DNA of 64,000 nucleotides from contig NZ_AP027362.1 in NCBI RefSeq assembly GCF_030295935.1, positions 1,612,001 through 1,676,000 of the forward strand, written 5' to 3'. Each line of letters opens with the position of its first letter. Positions within the stretch are counted from its first letter, which is position 1. This document shows, one piece after another, positions 32,823 through 40,819 of this stretch. Made by a program: the position numbers and the translations under genes. The DNA is from Thalassotalea piscium. GTDB taxonomy: Bacteria > Pseudomonadota > Gammaproteobacteria > Enterobacterales > Alteromonadaceae. The notes under the pieces were generated by a model. It saw only the letters and a list, made by a program, of their open reading frames with translations, was not told the origin of the DNA and searched no databases.

Positions 32823-32854
32823 AAAAAGCCCGTTATCTAGATAACGGGCTTTTT
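32823..32854. terminator. Bidirectional terminator
   Basis: A perfect 16+16 palindrome: AAAAAGCCCGTTATCT followed by its exact complement, ending in five T residues on either strand. It separates allE (plus strand) from the convergent ExbD gene (minus strand). Confidence 0.93.
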
Positions 32855-32917
32855 ATTTTTGGAGTTACTTATTGCTATAATAAACTAGTTAATAATAATT
32901 ACTTAAGTAGGTAGCTA

Positions 32918-33313
32918 TTATTTACCTATTGACACTGTTAATTGAGGAAACTCATTAATTTTATCAATTACACTAACAACATCTTTGTGATTTGTTTTAT
33001 AGTCGGCAATAACTACGGCACTTGTGGTAGCATTTTCAGCAAGAAAACTTTCAATTCGTGCCGGTAATCGTTCTATATCAACAATTTTATTGTTTAAACT
33101 AACGATACCGCTTTCAGTTATTTTAACAAGTACCATGGGGGTAGCAGCACTTGGGTTTTTATTTGGTTTTGGTTTGTTTATTAGCAACCCTTCTTCTTTA
33201 ACAAACGATGTTGTTACAATAAAGAATATTAGTAAGATAAATACGATATCCAACATAGGTGTCATATCTACATCGGCATCATTATTTTCTATTGCCTTTC
33301 TTTTTCTACTCAT
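32918..33313 (-). CDS. ExbD/TolR-family biopolymer transport protein
   Basis: This 131-residue inner-membrane protein has a short cytoplasmic N-terminus, one membrane helix (about residues 19-41, DVDMTPMLDIVFILLIFFIV with the conserved proton-path aspartate) and a periplasmic domain. ExbD works with ExbB to energise TonB receptors, but no ExbB or TonB gene is adjacent. The gene stands alone between a terminator and the polyamine genes. It may serve an ExbB encoded elsewhere. Confidence 0.9.
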   Translation of the reverse strand: MSRKRKAIENNDADVDMTPMLDIVFILLIFFIVTTSFVKEEGLLINKPKPNKNPSAATPMVLVKITESGIVSLNNKIVDIERLPARIESFLAENATTSAVVIADYKTNHKDVVSVIDKINEFPQLTVSIGK

Positions 33314-33461
33314 GATGTTTCCCTTATAGTTTTCATTACTATGTACGAAAAGTTACGTAATAACAAAGAATATTTCAAATAAATGTAAAAATATAATAAA
33401 AAAGTAAAGTCTTGTTTGTATACGTTATAAGCTAAGATACAAAATAATTAGGTTTTTTTTG

Positions 33462-34052
33462 TTATCTGTATTGCCCAATCACATTTTCTATCGTCATAAT
33501 ACCAAACATTACTTTACGAATAAATGACTCTGAGCTACCAACTAAGTTAAAATTTGGGTGTTTTGACCATATTTTTTTTAGTTTTGTATCTAATTCGACC
33601 GCTTGTTGCTCAGACTCGTTTCTTATTGGGTTGTTGCTTCGAATATTCTCCCCTGAACGAGCTGCCGTTTCAAAAAAAATAACCGCATCGTAGCGAGAAA
33701 ACTCTTCTTCTAATGTGGTATTCATTTGTGTAAAGAAATTATCTTCGCTATCTGGCCAATAAGCAAGACCATCAAGCGTACCTCGATCACACAAAATTAG
33801 ACACTCAGGGTATGCTGCGCGCTGAATATCTTCAAGGTTTTTTTGCAAATTAAAAATTGCAGTTTGTTGCGCCTTTAATACGCTATTATTTGTTGAACGC
33901 TCAATCCCACCACTAAATATCATAGTTGCAGATTCGGGAACAGATGCAATTTTTCCTGAAAACTCACGACGTATAAGGTCAAGAGCTGTTGTTTTTCCAC
34001 CCCCTGGACCACCTGTGATAACAATGCGCTTTTTCATATTCACTATATTCAT
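33462..34052 (-). CDS. Small P-loop ATPase/kinase (AAA_28-like)
   Basis: This protein of about 196 residues begins with a Walker A loop (KRIVITGGPGGGKTTAL) and contains CLILCDRGTLDGLAYWP near residue 105, like nucleoside- or metabolite-kinase-type NTPases (AAA_28 group). The true substrate is unknown. A GTG at 34094 in frame would overlap the speE end by 11 bp; ATG 34052 or 34037 fits the motif position better. It follows speE on the same strand with a gap of about 30 bp, so it is probably co-transcribed with polyamine synthesis genes. Confidence 0.75.
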   Translation of the reverse strand: MNIVNMKKRIVITGGPGGGKTTALDLIRREFSGKIASVPESATMIFSGGIERSTNNSVLKAQQTAIFNLQKNLEDIQRAAYPECLILCDRGTLDGLAYWPDSEDNFFTQMNTTLEEEFSRYDAVIFFETAARSGENIRSNNPIRNESEQQAVELDTKLKKIWSKHPNFNLVGSSESFIRKVMFGIMTIENVIGQYR

Positions 34053-34083
34053 ATTGCTCTGAACTCTCTCAACAATAATAACG

Positions 34084-34950
34084 TTATAATTCACTGTTAT
34101 CTATTAAATCGCTTAATTCACTTATCACAAAGCTAGGTAACGCAAATGCTGCAGTATGTAGTCTGGTATTATAATAGCTAAAGGTTAGTCCACTATCTTT
34201 TACTCTTTGTTCATTGAAATCATTAATCGGGTGATGTTTTTTAGACGCGAATGTAAAGCACCAAAGGCCACCAGGGTAAGTTAAATTGCTAAAGTTATAT
34301 AAAAAACATTTTGGAAAAACACGATTAAGTACAGTTAATAATGATCTTTGAATATCAATTGCATACCAAGAAGACTCTCCTTGTGAAACCACAATACCGT
34401 CGTCAGATAAACAGTTGTATACGTCTTGATAAAACTCTTCGCCAAATAAGGGTTGTGCGGGACCTATGGGGTCAGTGCTATCAACAATAATAACATCGAA
34501 CTTTTCACTCGTTTCTTTAACAAACTTAACGCCATCACCAATAACTAAATTAACTTTTTTATTATTAAGTGCACAGGAGGTTTGAGGAATATATTGTTTA
34601 CAAGCATCAACTACCATAGCGTCAATTTCAACCATAGTGCACTTTTCTATGCCTGTATGCCTGATCACTTCACGTGCTGTTCCACCGTCCCCTCCACCAA
34701 TGACCAACACATTCTTGGGACATGGATGTGTGAATAAAGGTAGATGAGTGATCATGTCATGATAAGCAAATTCATCACGCTCTGTTACCATTACTAAACC
34801 GTCATTAAGTAGCATTTTCCCATGACCTTTAGTTTCTACAATATCAACCGTTTGGAATTCACTTTTACCAGAAAATAATATTCTTTCAACTTTAAAGCGT
34901 AAGCCTAGATAATCTTCAAATGTCTCTTCGATCCATAAATTAGAGTGCAT
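34084..34950 (-). CDS. speE: Polyamine aminopropyltransferase (spermidine synthase)
   Basis: This protein of 288 residues transfers an aminopropyl group from decarboxylated AdoMet to putrescine. Motifs are the N-terminal LWIEETFEDYLGLRFKVER, the nucleotide-binding loop VLVIGGGDGGTAREV near residue 79 and the substrate segment VDSTDPIGPAQPLFGEEFY near residue 155 with the catalytic aspartate. ATG 34950 is chosen because AAGGAG lies just upstream. An in-frame TTG at 34965 would sit on that ribosome-binding site. Its start lies inside the end of the AdoMet decarboxylase gene (11-bp overlap), so the two are translationally coupled. Confidence 0.94.
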   Translation of the reverse strand: MHSNLWIEETFEDYLGLRFKVERILFSGKSEFQTVDIVETKGHGKMLLNDGLVMVTERDEFAYHDMITHLPLFTHPCPKNVLVIGGGDGGTAREVIRHTGIEKCTMVEIDAMVVDACKQYIPQTSCALNNKKVNLVIGDGVKFVKETSEKFDVIIVDSTDPIGPAQPLFGEEFYQDVYNCLSDDGIVVSQGESSWYAIDIQRSLLTVLNRVFPKCFLYNFSNLTYPGGLWCFTFASKKHHPINDFNEQRVKDSGLTFSYYNTRLHTAAFALPSFVISELSDLIDNSEL

Positions 34951-35902
34951 GGTTTTCTCCTTCAACGCTTAATTGAGTAGGTTGTGTAAATTGTAATTGG
35001 GGTAGAATAAAGTTTGCAAAATTAACGTGATAGCCATTAGGTAACGTTTTTTCTACTAACGATTTACTGACATAGTTTGCTTCTTTAAACGGTAATGTTT
35101 TTTGTGAGAATTCATGTTCATTAAAACTTAAAATATCAAAAGACAATGGTTTTAATATATCAATAAAAAGAGGTGCAACAACAATAAGGTCGATATTTGA
35201 TTCGAAGCTAATATAACTACTACCTGCTTGTGGTGTTACATGAATGGTTAGGTATCTATCTTCCTTAATTGCATTTAAAGAATAGCCATACGGCTTAAAC
35301 ACAAAGTCATCAATAACGTAATCAGGCAATAATGAGTCAATAGATAAAAACTCTCGAATTTTTTCTGCTGATATGTTTGAAGACGTTAATAGCTCAGACG
35401 CTGTTTCACTAATTTGATAAGCAAGAAACTCATAAGTTTTGTCGTCGGGTAGTGCAGTAAAATCATTCTCATAATGAAACAGATAATTATGGTGACCATC
35501 TAGCTCGCCAAAACGGTAAGCACAACCTTTAATATATGGTGAAAGTTGCTTCATATCATCGCCAAAACAACTAGGTTGTGCGTGGGCAAAATATTCATTT
35601 TTACGTTGATAAGTGAGCTGCTTTATTTTTTTTGTTCCAACTTGTTGGATAAAGTATTCGATAGAGTTAACAAGTTGTGTTTCACCACATGTTAATATCA
35701 GTAGTCTGTCGTCCCAAACAAATAAACTGGATTCAGACAATAAAAAAGCTTTGCATTGAGGATTACTAATTGTGGAAAGTACTTGTGCTTTACAGCATGA
35801 AACCAGTGTTTTCCAGAAACTATCGGGTAGATCATTTAGCAAAGATATTTGTTTAAGATCTGTTTGTATTTCAGCTTTTTTTTCGGCGCCTTCAAAAAAC
35901 AA
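34940..35902 (-). CDS. S-adenosylmethionine decarboxylase, eukaryotic-type proenzyme
   Basis: This 320-residue pyruvoyl enzyme makes decarboxylated AdoMet for SpeE. It resembles the animal/plant enzyme rather than bacterial SpeD: the N-terminal FFEGAEKKAE, the self-cleavage site LLSESSLFV (near residue 56), ILTCGET with the catalytic cysteine, GYSLNAI and YLTIHVTP with the processing serine and histidine, and SYISFE. The human TPE motif reads TPQ here. The start is TTG: the conserved FFEG begins at once, a stop codon is close upstream, and AGAGGG precedes it. It heads the minus-strand polyamine operon, divergent from speB. Confidence 0.92.
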   Translation of the reverse strand: MFFEGAEKKAEIQTDLKQISLLNDLPDSFWKTLVSCCKAQVLSTISNPQCKAFLLSESSLFVWDDRLLILTCGETQLVNSIEYFIQQVGTKKIKQLTYQRKNEYFAHAQPSCFGDDMKQLSPYIKGCAYRFGELDGHHNYLFHYENDFTALPDDKTYEFLAYQISETASELLTSSNISAEKIREFLSIDSLLPDYVIDDFVFKPYGYSLNAIKEDRYLTIHVTPQAGSSYISFESNIDLIVVAPLFIDILKPLSFDILSFNEHEFSQKTLPFKEANYVSKSLVEKTLPNGYHVNFANFILPQLQFTQPTQLSVEGENHAL

Positions 35903-36161
35903 TAGTTAACCCTCTTTTTGTGTTGTTTATAACAATTTTTATTGATTAATTTAAGTGTTGATTACAAAATGAATTTTAGTATGTTTTTCAATAGTTAACA
36001 AACAAATTTATCATTATAATTTTTAAGAGAGATGAGGTTAAAAATAAAGTTGTAAAATAAATACAAATAACTAAAAATTTTTATATACTTTCTCTAATAT
36101 TTTTGGATAATGCGCCAAGTTTTTTTCGCGTACATTTTCGCGTATATAAAGGTAAACTAAC
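35903..36161. promoter_or_regulatory. Divergent promoter region of the polyamine genes
   Basis: This very AT-rich 259-bp region separates the AdoMet decarboxylase start from agmatinase. Promoters for both strands must lie here. A short near-repeat TTTCGCGTA (36125 and 36136) precedes speB. I see no clear operator. Confidence 0.5.
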
Positions 36162-37106
36162 GTGACGATAATAAAACAACTAACTATTGACTTAGATAGT
36201 GTAGATATTCCATTTCAATTATCAAAAAGTGCTGAAGGCATACATGCTAATTGTATACATATTATTGGTTTTGAATATGACGGTACAGCTTGTTTTCGAA
36301 AGGGTACTAAAGCTGGGCCTAATGCGTTAAGAGCGGTGGCAGATGGTATTGAAACCTATTCGCCATACTTTAATGCAGATTTAAGTGACTATACCTATTA
36401 TGATCTGGGCAACTTAAAGATTCGCCCAGCGCTTAATGCGAAAAGTGAAAGTGATGAAGCAGAAAAACACAGTATTCTTGAGCAGCAATGGCAATATGCG
36501 AGTGATGATTTCACTGAGCTGTTTTCTGATATTGATTTACTTAAAAATAAAGTAAAGATAATAACTTTGGGTGGTGAGCATTCTATTTCTTATGCGCCAA
36601 TTAAAGCATATCTTGAGCAGTACCCTGATCTAGTATTAATACATTTAGATGCACATGCAGATTTAAGAGATGGTTATCAAGGATTTCATTATTCACATGC
36701 CTCTATTATTCGAAGAGTACTCGATCATTTTGGCGAGCAGCATCAATTAATACAGTATGGGATTCGTTCAGGTACAAAAGAAGAGTACCAATGGATGAAA
36801 GCAAATCAAACCATAAAAACATCGAGAAAGGAATTTTTAGATGCTGTAAATAATATTGCTAAAGATCGACCAATATACTTAACGTTAGATCTTGATTATT
36901 TTGATCCAAGCTTTTTCCCTGGCACTGGTACACCTGAGCCGGGTGGGGAAGACTTTCATTCATTTATTAGCTTATGTAAGCTTTTAAAAGAAAAGAATTT
37001 TGTTGGGTGTGATGTGGTTGAACTAGCACCTGAAATTGACAGCAGCGGTAATAGCGACGTTTTTGCCGCAAAAGTTGTTCGTGAACTTATATTTTGTTTA
37101 GCATAG
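36162..37106 (+). CDS. speB: Agmatinase (ureohydrolase family)
   Basis: This 314-residue binuclear-manganese hydrolase turns agmatine into putrescine and urea. Metal-binding motifs are present: LGGEHSIS near residue 138, HLDAHADLRD near residue 163 and LTLDLDYFDPSFFPGTGTPE near residue 240. Arginase, formiminoglutamase and agmatinase share this fold; the following arginine decarboxylase gene selects agmatinase. The start is GTG, with AAAGG 8-10 bases upstream. The stop codon is 13 bp before speA, so they form one operon. Confidence 0.92.
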   Translation: MTIIKQLTIDLDSVDIPFQLSKSAEGIHANCIHIIGFEYDGTACFRKGTKAGPNALRAVADGIETYSPYFNADLSDYTYYDLGNLKIRPALNAKSESDEAEKHSILEQQWQYASDDFTELFSDIDLLKNKVKIITLGGEHSISYAPIKAYLEQYPDLVLIHLDAHADLRDGYQGFHYSHASIIRRVLDHFGEQHQLIQYGIRSGTKEEYQWMKANQTIKTSRKEFLDAVNNIAKDRPIYLTLDLDYFDPSFFPGTGTPEPGGEDFHSFISLCKLLKEKNFVGCDVVELAPEIDSSGNSDVFAAKVVRELIFCLA

Positions 37107-37119
37107 TTGAGATAAAGCC

Positions 37120-39084
37120 TTGAGCAAATTGAACAATCCAAGTAACGAAGAAAAAATCAATGTTTCTGATGAGCTTAGCTCAGCTTGGACTATAGAAGAC
37201 GCAGAAAAAACATATCGCGTTAAACGATGGGGTAATGGTTATTTTGATATTGGCGAGTGCGGCAATATTCTTGTTAGCCCTCGTTATGATCATCCTGATC
37301 TTAAAATTAACCTACGCGAAGTCATCGATGAAATGGTTGAAAGCGGTATTGAGTTTCCGGCGGTAATTCGTTTTCATGATATTTTAAGATCACAAGTTGA
37401 ACAGCTTAATAAAACCTTTAGAGCGAAAATTGAAGAAGCCGATTACGAAGGTAAATACCTTGGTGTATTTCCGGTAAAAGTGAACCAAATGCGAGAAGTC
37501 ATTGAAGAAATCGTTGATGCAGGCAGTCGCTTTAACTATGGCTTAGAAGCAGGTTCAAAACCAGAATTAATCGCAGCTTTAGCATACAATACTAACGAAA
37601 ACTCTTTGACAATATTAAACGGCTATAAAGATGAAGAGTATTTACGTTTAGCTCTGCTTGGTTTAAAAATAAAGCGTAATATTATTATCGTTATTGAAAA
37701 GTTCAGTGAGTTAGTAAAACTCATTCCACTAGCAAAAGAGTTAAACATAACTCCTGTTATTGGCCTTCGTGTAAAAATGATGGTGAAGGGCAGAGGGAAA
37801 TGGGAAAGCTCAAGTGGCGAACGTGCAAAGTTTGGTTTAAGTATTGCTGAAATATTAAACGCCGTAACGTTACTAGAAAAAGAAGGGATGAAAGAGAGCA
37901 TTAAATTATTGCACTTTCACATTGGTAGCCAACTTACTGATATTCGTGCAGTGAAAGAAGCGGTTCAAGAGTCATCATTAATATACTCAAAATTAGTGCA
38001 ATTAGGTGTGCCTTTAGAGTATGTAGATGTAGGTGGTGGCTTAGCTATTGATTACGATGGCTCGCAGTCAACGAATGACTCGTCATGTAACTACGGCTTA
38101 GAAGAATATGTTTCAGATATTGTGTATGGCTTTAAACAAAATTGCGATCTTGAATCGGTACCACACCCACATATTGTTAGCGAGAGTGGCCGAGCTATGA
38201 CAGCGCATCACTCTTGCGTGATCACTCAAGTTATTGGTGAAATACACCCAAGTGGCACGCAGTATTCAACAAAGAAAGCGACTAGTGAGCACATTATTGT
38301 TACTAACATGCGTGAGATTGAAGCTGATATGGCGCAGGGCAACTATCAAGAAGTTTATAATGATATTTGCCAATTAAAAGAGCAAGCTTTTCAAGCGTTT
38401 AAGTTTGGTATATTTACGTTAGATGAATTAGCAAAAGTTGAAACTATGTACTGGCGTATTTTAAACAGTATTGAAAAACAGGTATCAACAGAGGAATTTA
38501 TTCCAGAGGAGTTACGTGAAATTTCAACCATGTTATCGTCGCAGTACTTAGCTAACTTTTCTGTTTTTCAGTCTGCGGCAGACTCTTGGGCGATTGATCA
38601 AGTACTACCTATAGTACCTATCTCTCGCTTAAATGAAGCGCCGACGAAACTATGTAGTTTGGTTGATATTACCTGTGACAGCGACGGAAAAATAGATAAG
38701 TTTATTGGTGAAGACACAGTGGTAAGTAATATTCCTTTACATCAACTTAATGCCAATGAAGATTACTTTTTAGGGATCTTTTTAACAGGGGCATACCAAG
38801 ATGTGATGGGCGATATGCACAACTTATTTGGCCGTTTAAATGAAGTACATGTCTTTAGTTACGATGATGACCCGAAAGACTTTTATATCGAAGAAACGGT
38901 AAAAGGATCATCCGTAGAAAATGTGCTTTCAACAATGCAGTATACGCCAGTTATTATGGCGCAAGTTATTAAGAAAGAAATTGATAAGCAAGTTCAACGT
39001 GGCAAAATAAAACCACGAGAAGGAGTTCAATTAACAGATTTCTATGAAGAGTGCTTAGCGGGTTATACCTATTTAAAAAGCTAA
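37120..39084 (+). CDS. speA: Biosynthetic arginine decarboxylase
   Basis: This 654-residue PLP enzyme of the alanine-racemase fold converts arginine to agmatine. Visible are the N-terminal YRVKRWGNGYFDIGECGN, the PLP lysine in GVFPVKVNQ near residue 119, LHFHIGSQL near residue 265, and PHIVSESGRAMTAHHS. Length is typical of SpeA. The start is TTG at 37120, 13 bp after speB; no ATG occurs before the conserved N-terminus. With SpeB, the AdoMet decarboxylase and SpeE the locus encodes a complete arginine-to-spermidine route. Confidence 0.94.
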   Translation: MSKLNNPSNEEKINVSDELSSAWTIEDAEKTYRVKRWGNGYFDIGECGNILVSPRYDHPDLKINLREVIDEMVESGIEFPAVIRFHDILRSQVEQLNKTFRAKIEEADYEGKYLGVFPVKVNQMREVIEEIVDAGSRFNYGLEAGSKPELIAALAYNTNENSLTILNGYKDEEYLRLALLGLKIKRNIIIVIEKFSELVKLIPLAKELNITPVIGLRVKMMVKGRGKWESSSGERAKFGLSIAEILNAVTLLEKEGMKESIKLLHFHIGSQLTDIRAVKEAVQESSLIYSKLVQLGVPLEYVDVGGGLAIDYDGSQSTNDSSCNYGLEEYVSDIVYGFKQNCDLESVPHPHIVSESGRAMTAHHSCVITQVIGEIHPSGTQYSTKKATSEHIIVTNMREIEADMAQGNYQEVYNDICQLKEQAFQAFKFGIFTLDELAKVETMYWRILNSIEKQVSTEEFIPEELREISTMLSSQYLANFSVFQSAADSWAIDQVLPIVPISRLNEAPTKLCSLVDITCDSDGKIDKFIGEDTVVSNIPLHQLNANEDYFLGIFLTGAYQDVMGDMHNLFGRLNEVHVFSYDDDPKDFYIEETVKGSSVENVLSTMQYTPVIMAQVIKKEIDKQVQRGKIKPREGVQLTDFYEECLAGYTYLKS

Positions 39085-39091
39085 ACCATTG

Positions 39092-39142
39092 AAGCTTGCT
39101 CTTTTGAGGTAATTAACCAAGAAAGAGCAAGCTTTCTTTTAG
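39092..39142 (+). terminator. Terminator of speBA
   Basis: Arms of 12-13 bp (AAGCTTGCTCTT and AAGAGCAAGCTT) enclose a loop of about 19 nt, followed by a T-rich tract. It is 8 bp after the speA stop codon. Confidence 0.85.
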
Positions 39143-39163
39143 TTGTTTTAGGGCTTAAACCTA

Positions 39164-39182
39164 GGGCGTGTTGATCTTTGTA
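39164..39182. repeat. Solo end of MITE family 1
   Basis: TAGGGCGTGTTGATCTTTG matches the terminal repeat of the 121-388 element. No matching right end is found within the following 700 bp, so this is a truncated copy or a solo terminal repeat. The stretch to 39375 has no gene that I recognise. Confidence 0.5.
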
Positions 39183-39375
39183 GTAAGTTTTTACAGCAGT
39201 TCGTTTAATACTCCTATAAAGCTAAACGGGTGTACGCCCGGTAAAAAAAAAGAACACAGTAAAAAACTGAATAGGCACTACCTATTAGAAACGTTTAAAC
39301 CTGATTTATTTTTAGTTAGCGAAAGCGTAGAAATTACCTATTGTTCTCACGCTCAGTTGGAAAGTTTTTTAAGTA

Positions 39376-39816
39376 TTATTTACATTTAAGGTTTGCTTGT
39401 TCAGCACACCTAGCTATTGCTTCTTCTTCAGAATTTCCGCCTAAACAAAAATCTAAGCGTATTGTCTTTTCTTCAGCTTGGTTTGGCTGACCTGAAATGT
39501 TTTTCCAACGCCACTTTTTAATGACCTTTTTAGCAGGTTTGAAAATACTATTCTTAGGAATAGAAGAAACTAGCTCTATACCTTGTGATTTACCGTCTTC
39601 ATTAATTGTCAGCTTAAAGACTCCGCAGCCAGCTATACCTTTTATCGCTAGATCCATAGGGTATCTAGGGGTGACTTGTTTAGCTCTAATCCATGTCGCA
39701 GCAGACTTTTCAGGATTTAGGTGAGTAAGCTTAACGTCAGCATAGTTATTAGTTTGAGCCATAGCAGAAAACTGCAACCCTAATATTGAACTTAATATTG
39801 CGATTCTCTTTTTCAT
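39376..39816 (-). CDS. Secreted TonB C-terminal-domain protein
   Basis: This protein of 146 residues begins with a signal peptide (MKKRIAILSSILGLQFSAMA, cleavage near residue 20). It then has a domain like the TonB C-terminus (PRYPMDLAIKGIAGCGVFKL, followed by KVIKKWRWK). There is no membrane anchor or proline-rich spacer, so it is not a full energy transducer. ATG 39816 is chosen because AAGGAAGGA precedes it and the signal peptide starts there; the frame is open 15 codons upstream. Two C-terminal cysteines may form a disulfide. Function unknown. Confidence 0.8.
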   Translation of the reverse strand: MKKRIAILSSILGLQFSAMAQTNNYADVKLTHLNPEKSAATWIRAKQVTPRYPMDLAIKGIAGCGVFKLTINEDGKSQGIELVSSIPKNSIFKPAKKVIKKWRWKNISGQPNQAEEKTIRLDFCLGGNSEEEAIARCAEQANLKCK

Positions 39817-39980
39817 TTTTTCCTTCCTTGGTAATATTATCAATAGGTAAGCACACATCAAATTAACAAATTTGTTGCTAAAAGATCAACTTTTCCAAAA
39901 ATTATTGCAATAAGTGCTTGATTATATAACCTTGAAATATCATGCTAATAAAGCTTAACTACTAACATTAAAGGTAAACT

Positions 39981-40676
39981 ATGTTGGCACGAATTTTATC
40001 ACTATTGTTTCTTGTTCAAATAAGTGCCTTATTAAATACTGCATACGCGCAAATCGACTATGTTAGCTTGCATGATATTGAATCACCTGAGCGTGCCCCA
40101 CTTTTTTTAAAGCTAAATATCGTAGGCAGTGGTCAAAACTTACCTTTAAAGTTTACATTATTATCACAAAGCACTGAAACAGAAATGGCAGCGCATCGCC
40201 TGAATACATTTATGGTTAGACTCGCAAGTTTACGACCAGCAATAGGTGAAAGCTATATTCTAGTATATGAATTTAATGGCCAAGCTTGGGCGAAAGTACA
40301 GCAAGTAGATGTATCTAACGAGTTAAAATCAACGACCAACACACCTTCTGTAATTATAACCAATAATAATCAACAACATGCAGTACCAGTGTCTATTCAG
40401 CCATCTAGCACTGAACAAACCTGTTTGCTGGAACGTGAGCCTAAAGAAACTCTTTGGAGTATCGCTAATCGTTATAAAGATAACTGGCGTGTTAATGTTT
40501 TTAGCGCAATGATAGCCATCTTTAACACTAATAAAAGCAAGTTTAATCAAGGGCATATTGGTCACTTGATGGATAATGAATCGTTAACGTGTCCATCAAG
40601 AAAATCAATAGCTATGAGGGGAGAAAAAGAAGCAATGAGAGCTGAATTCTTCCGCTTAAATGAATTGCCTTTTTAG
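39981..40676 (+). CDS. Exported FimV/HubP-like LysM-domain protein
   Basis: This 231-residue protein has a signal peptide (cleavage after about residue 23, NTAYAQ). An N-terminal region like that of FimV (VSLHDIESPERAPLFLKLNIVG, then LRPAIGESYILVYEFN) is followed by a linker and a LysM-like segment at about 145-205 (EREPKETLWSIANRYKDN, NVFSAMIAIFNTNKSKF). FimV and HubP polar landmark proteins carry this module, but at several times this length and with membrane and cytoplasmic parts that are absent here. It is a stand-alone periplasmic version of unknown role. Confidence 0.75.
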   Translation: MLARILSLLFLVQISALLNTAYAQIDYVSLHDIESPERAPLFLKLNIVGSGQNLPLKFTLLSQSTETEMAAHRLNTFMVRLASLRPAIGESYILVYEFNGQAWAKVQQVDVSNELKSTTNTPSVIITNNNQQHAVPVSIQPSSTEQTCLLEREPKETLWSIANRYKDNWRVNVFSAMIAIFNTNKSKFNQGHIGHLMDNESLTCPSRKSIAMRGEKEAMRAEFFRLNELPF

Positions 40677-40819
40677 CTGCTTAAACGAAATTACAATAAT
40701 CACATAGAAAACGTAAGAACCTACGCTATGGCTAACGCGGTAATCTGATGCTCTATATTGCAGCTATTGTGTAAACTAAGCTATATTATTAACCATAATT
40801 CAACAGAAGGAGTTGACGC

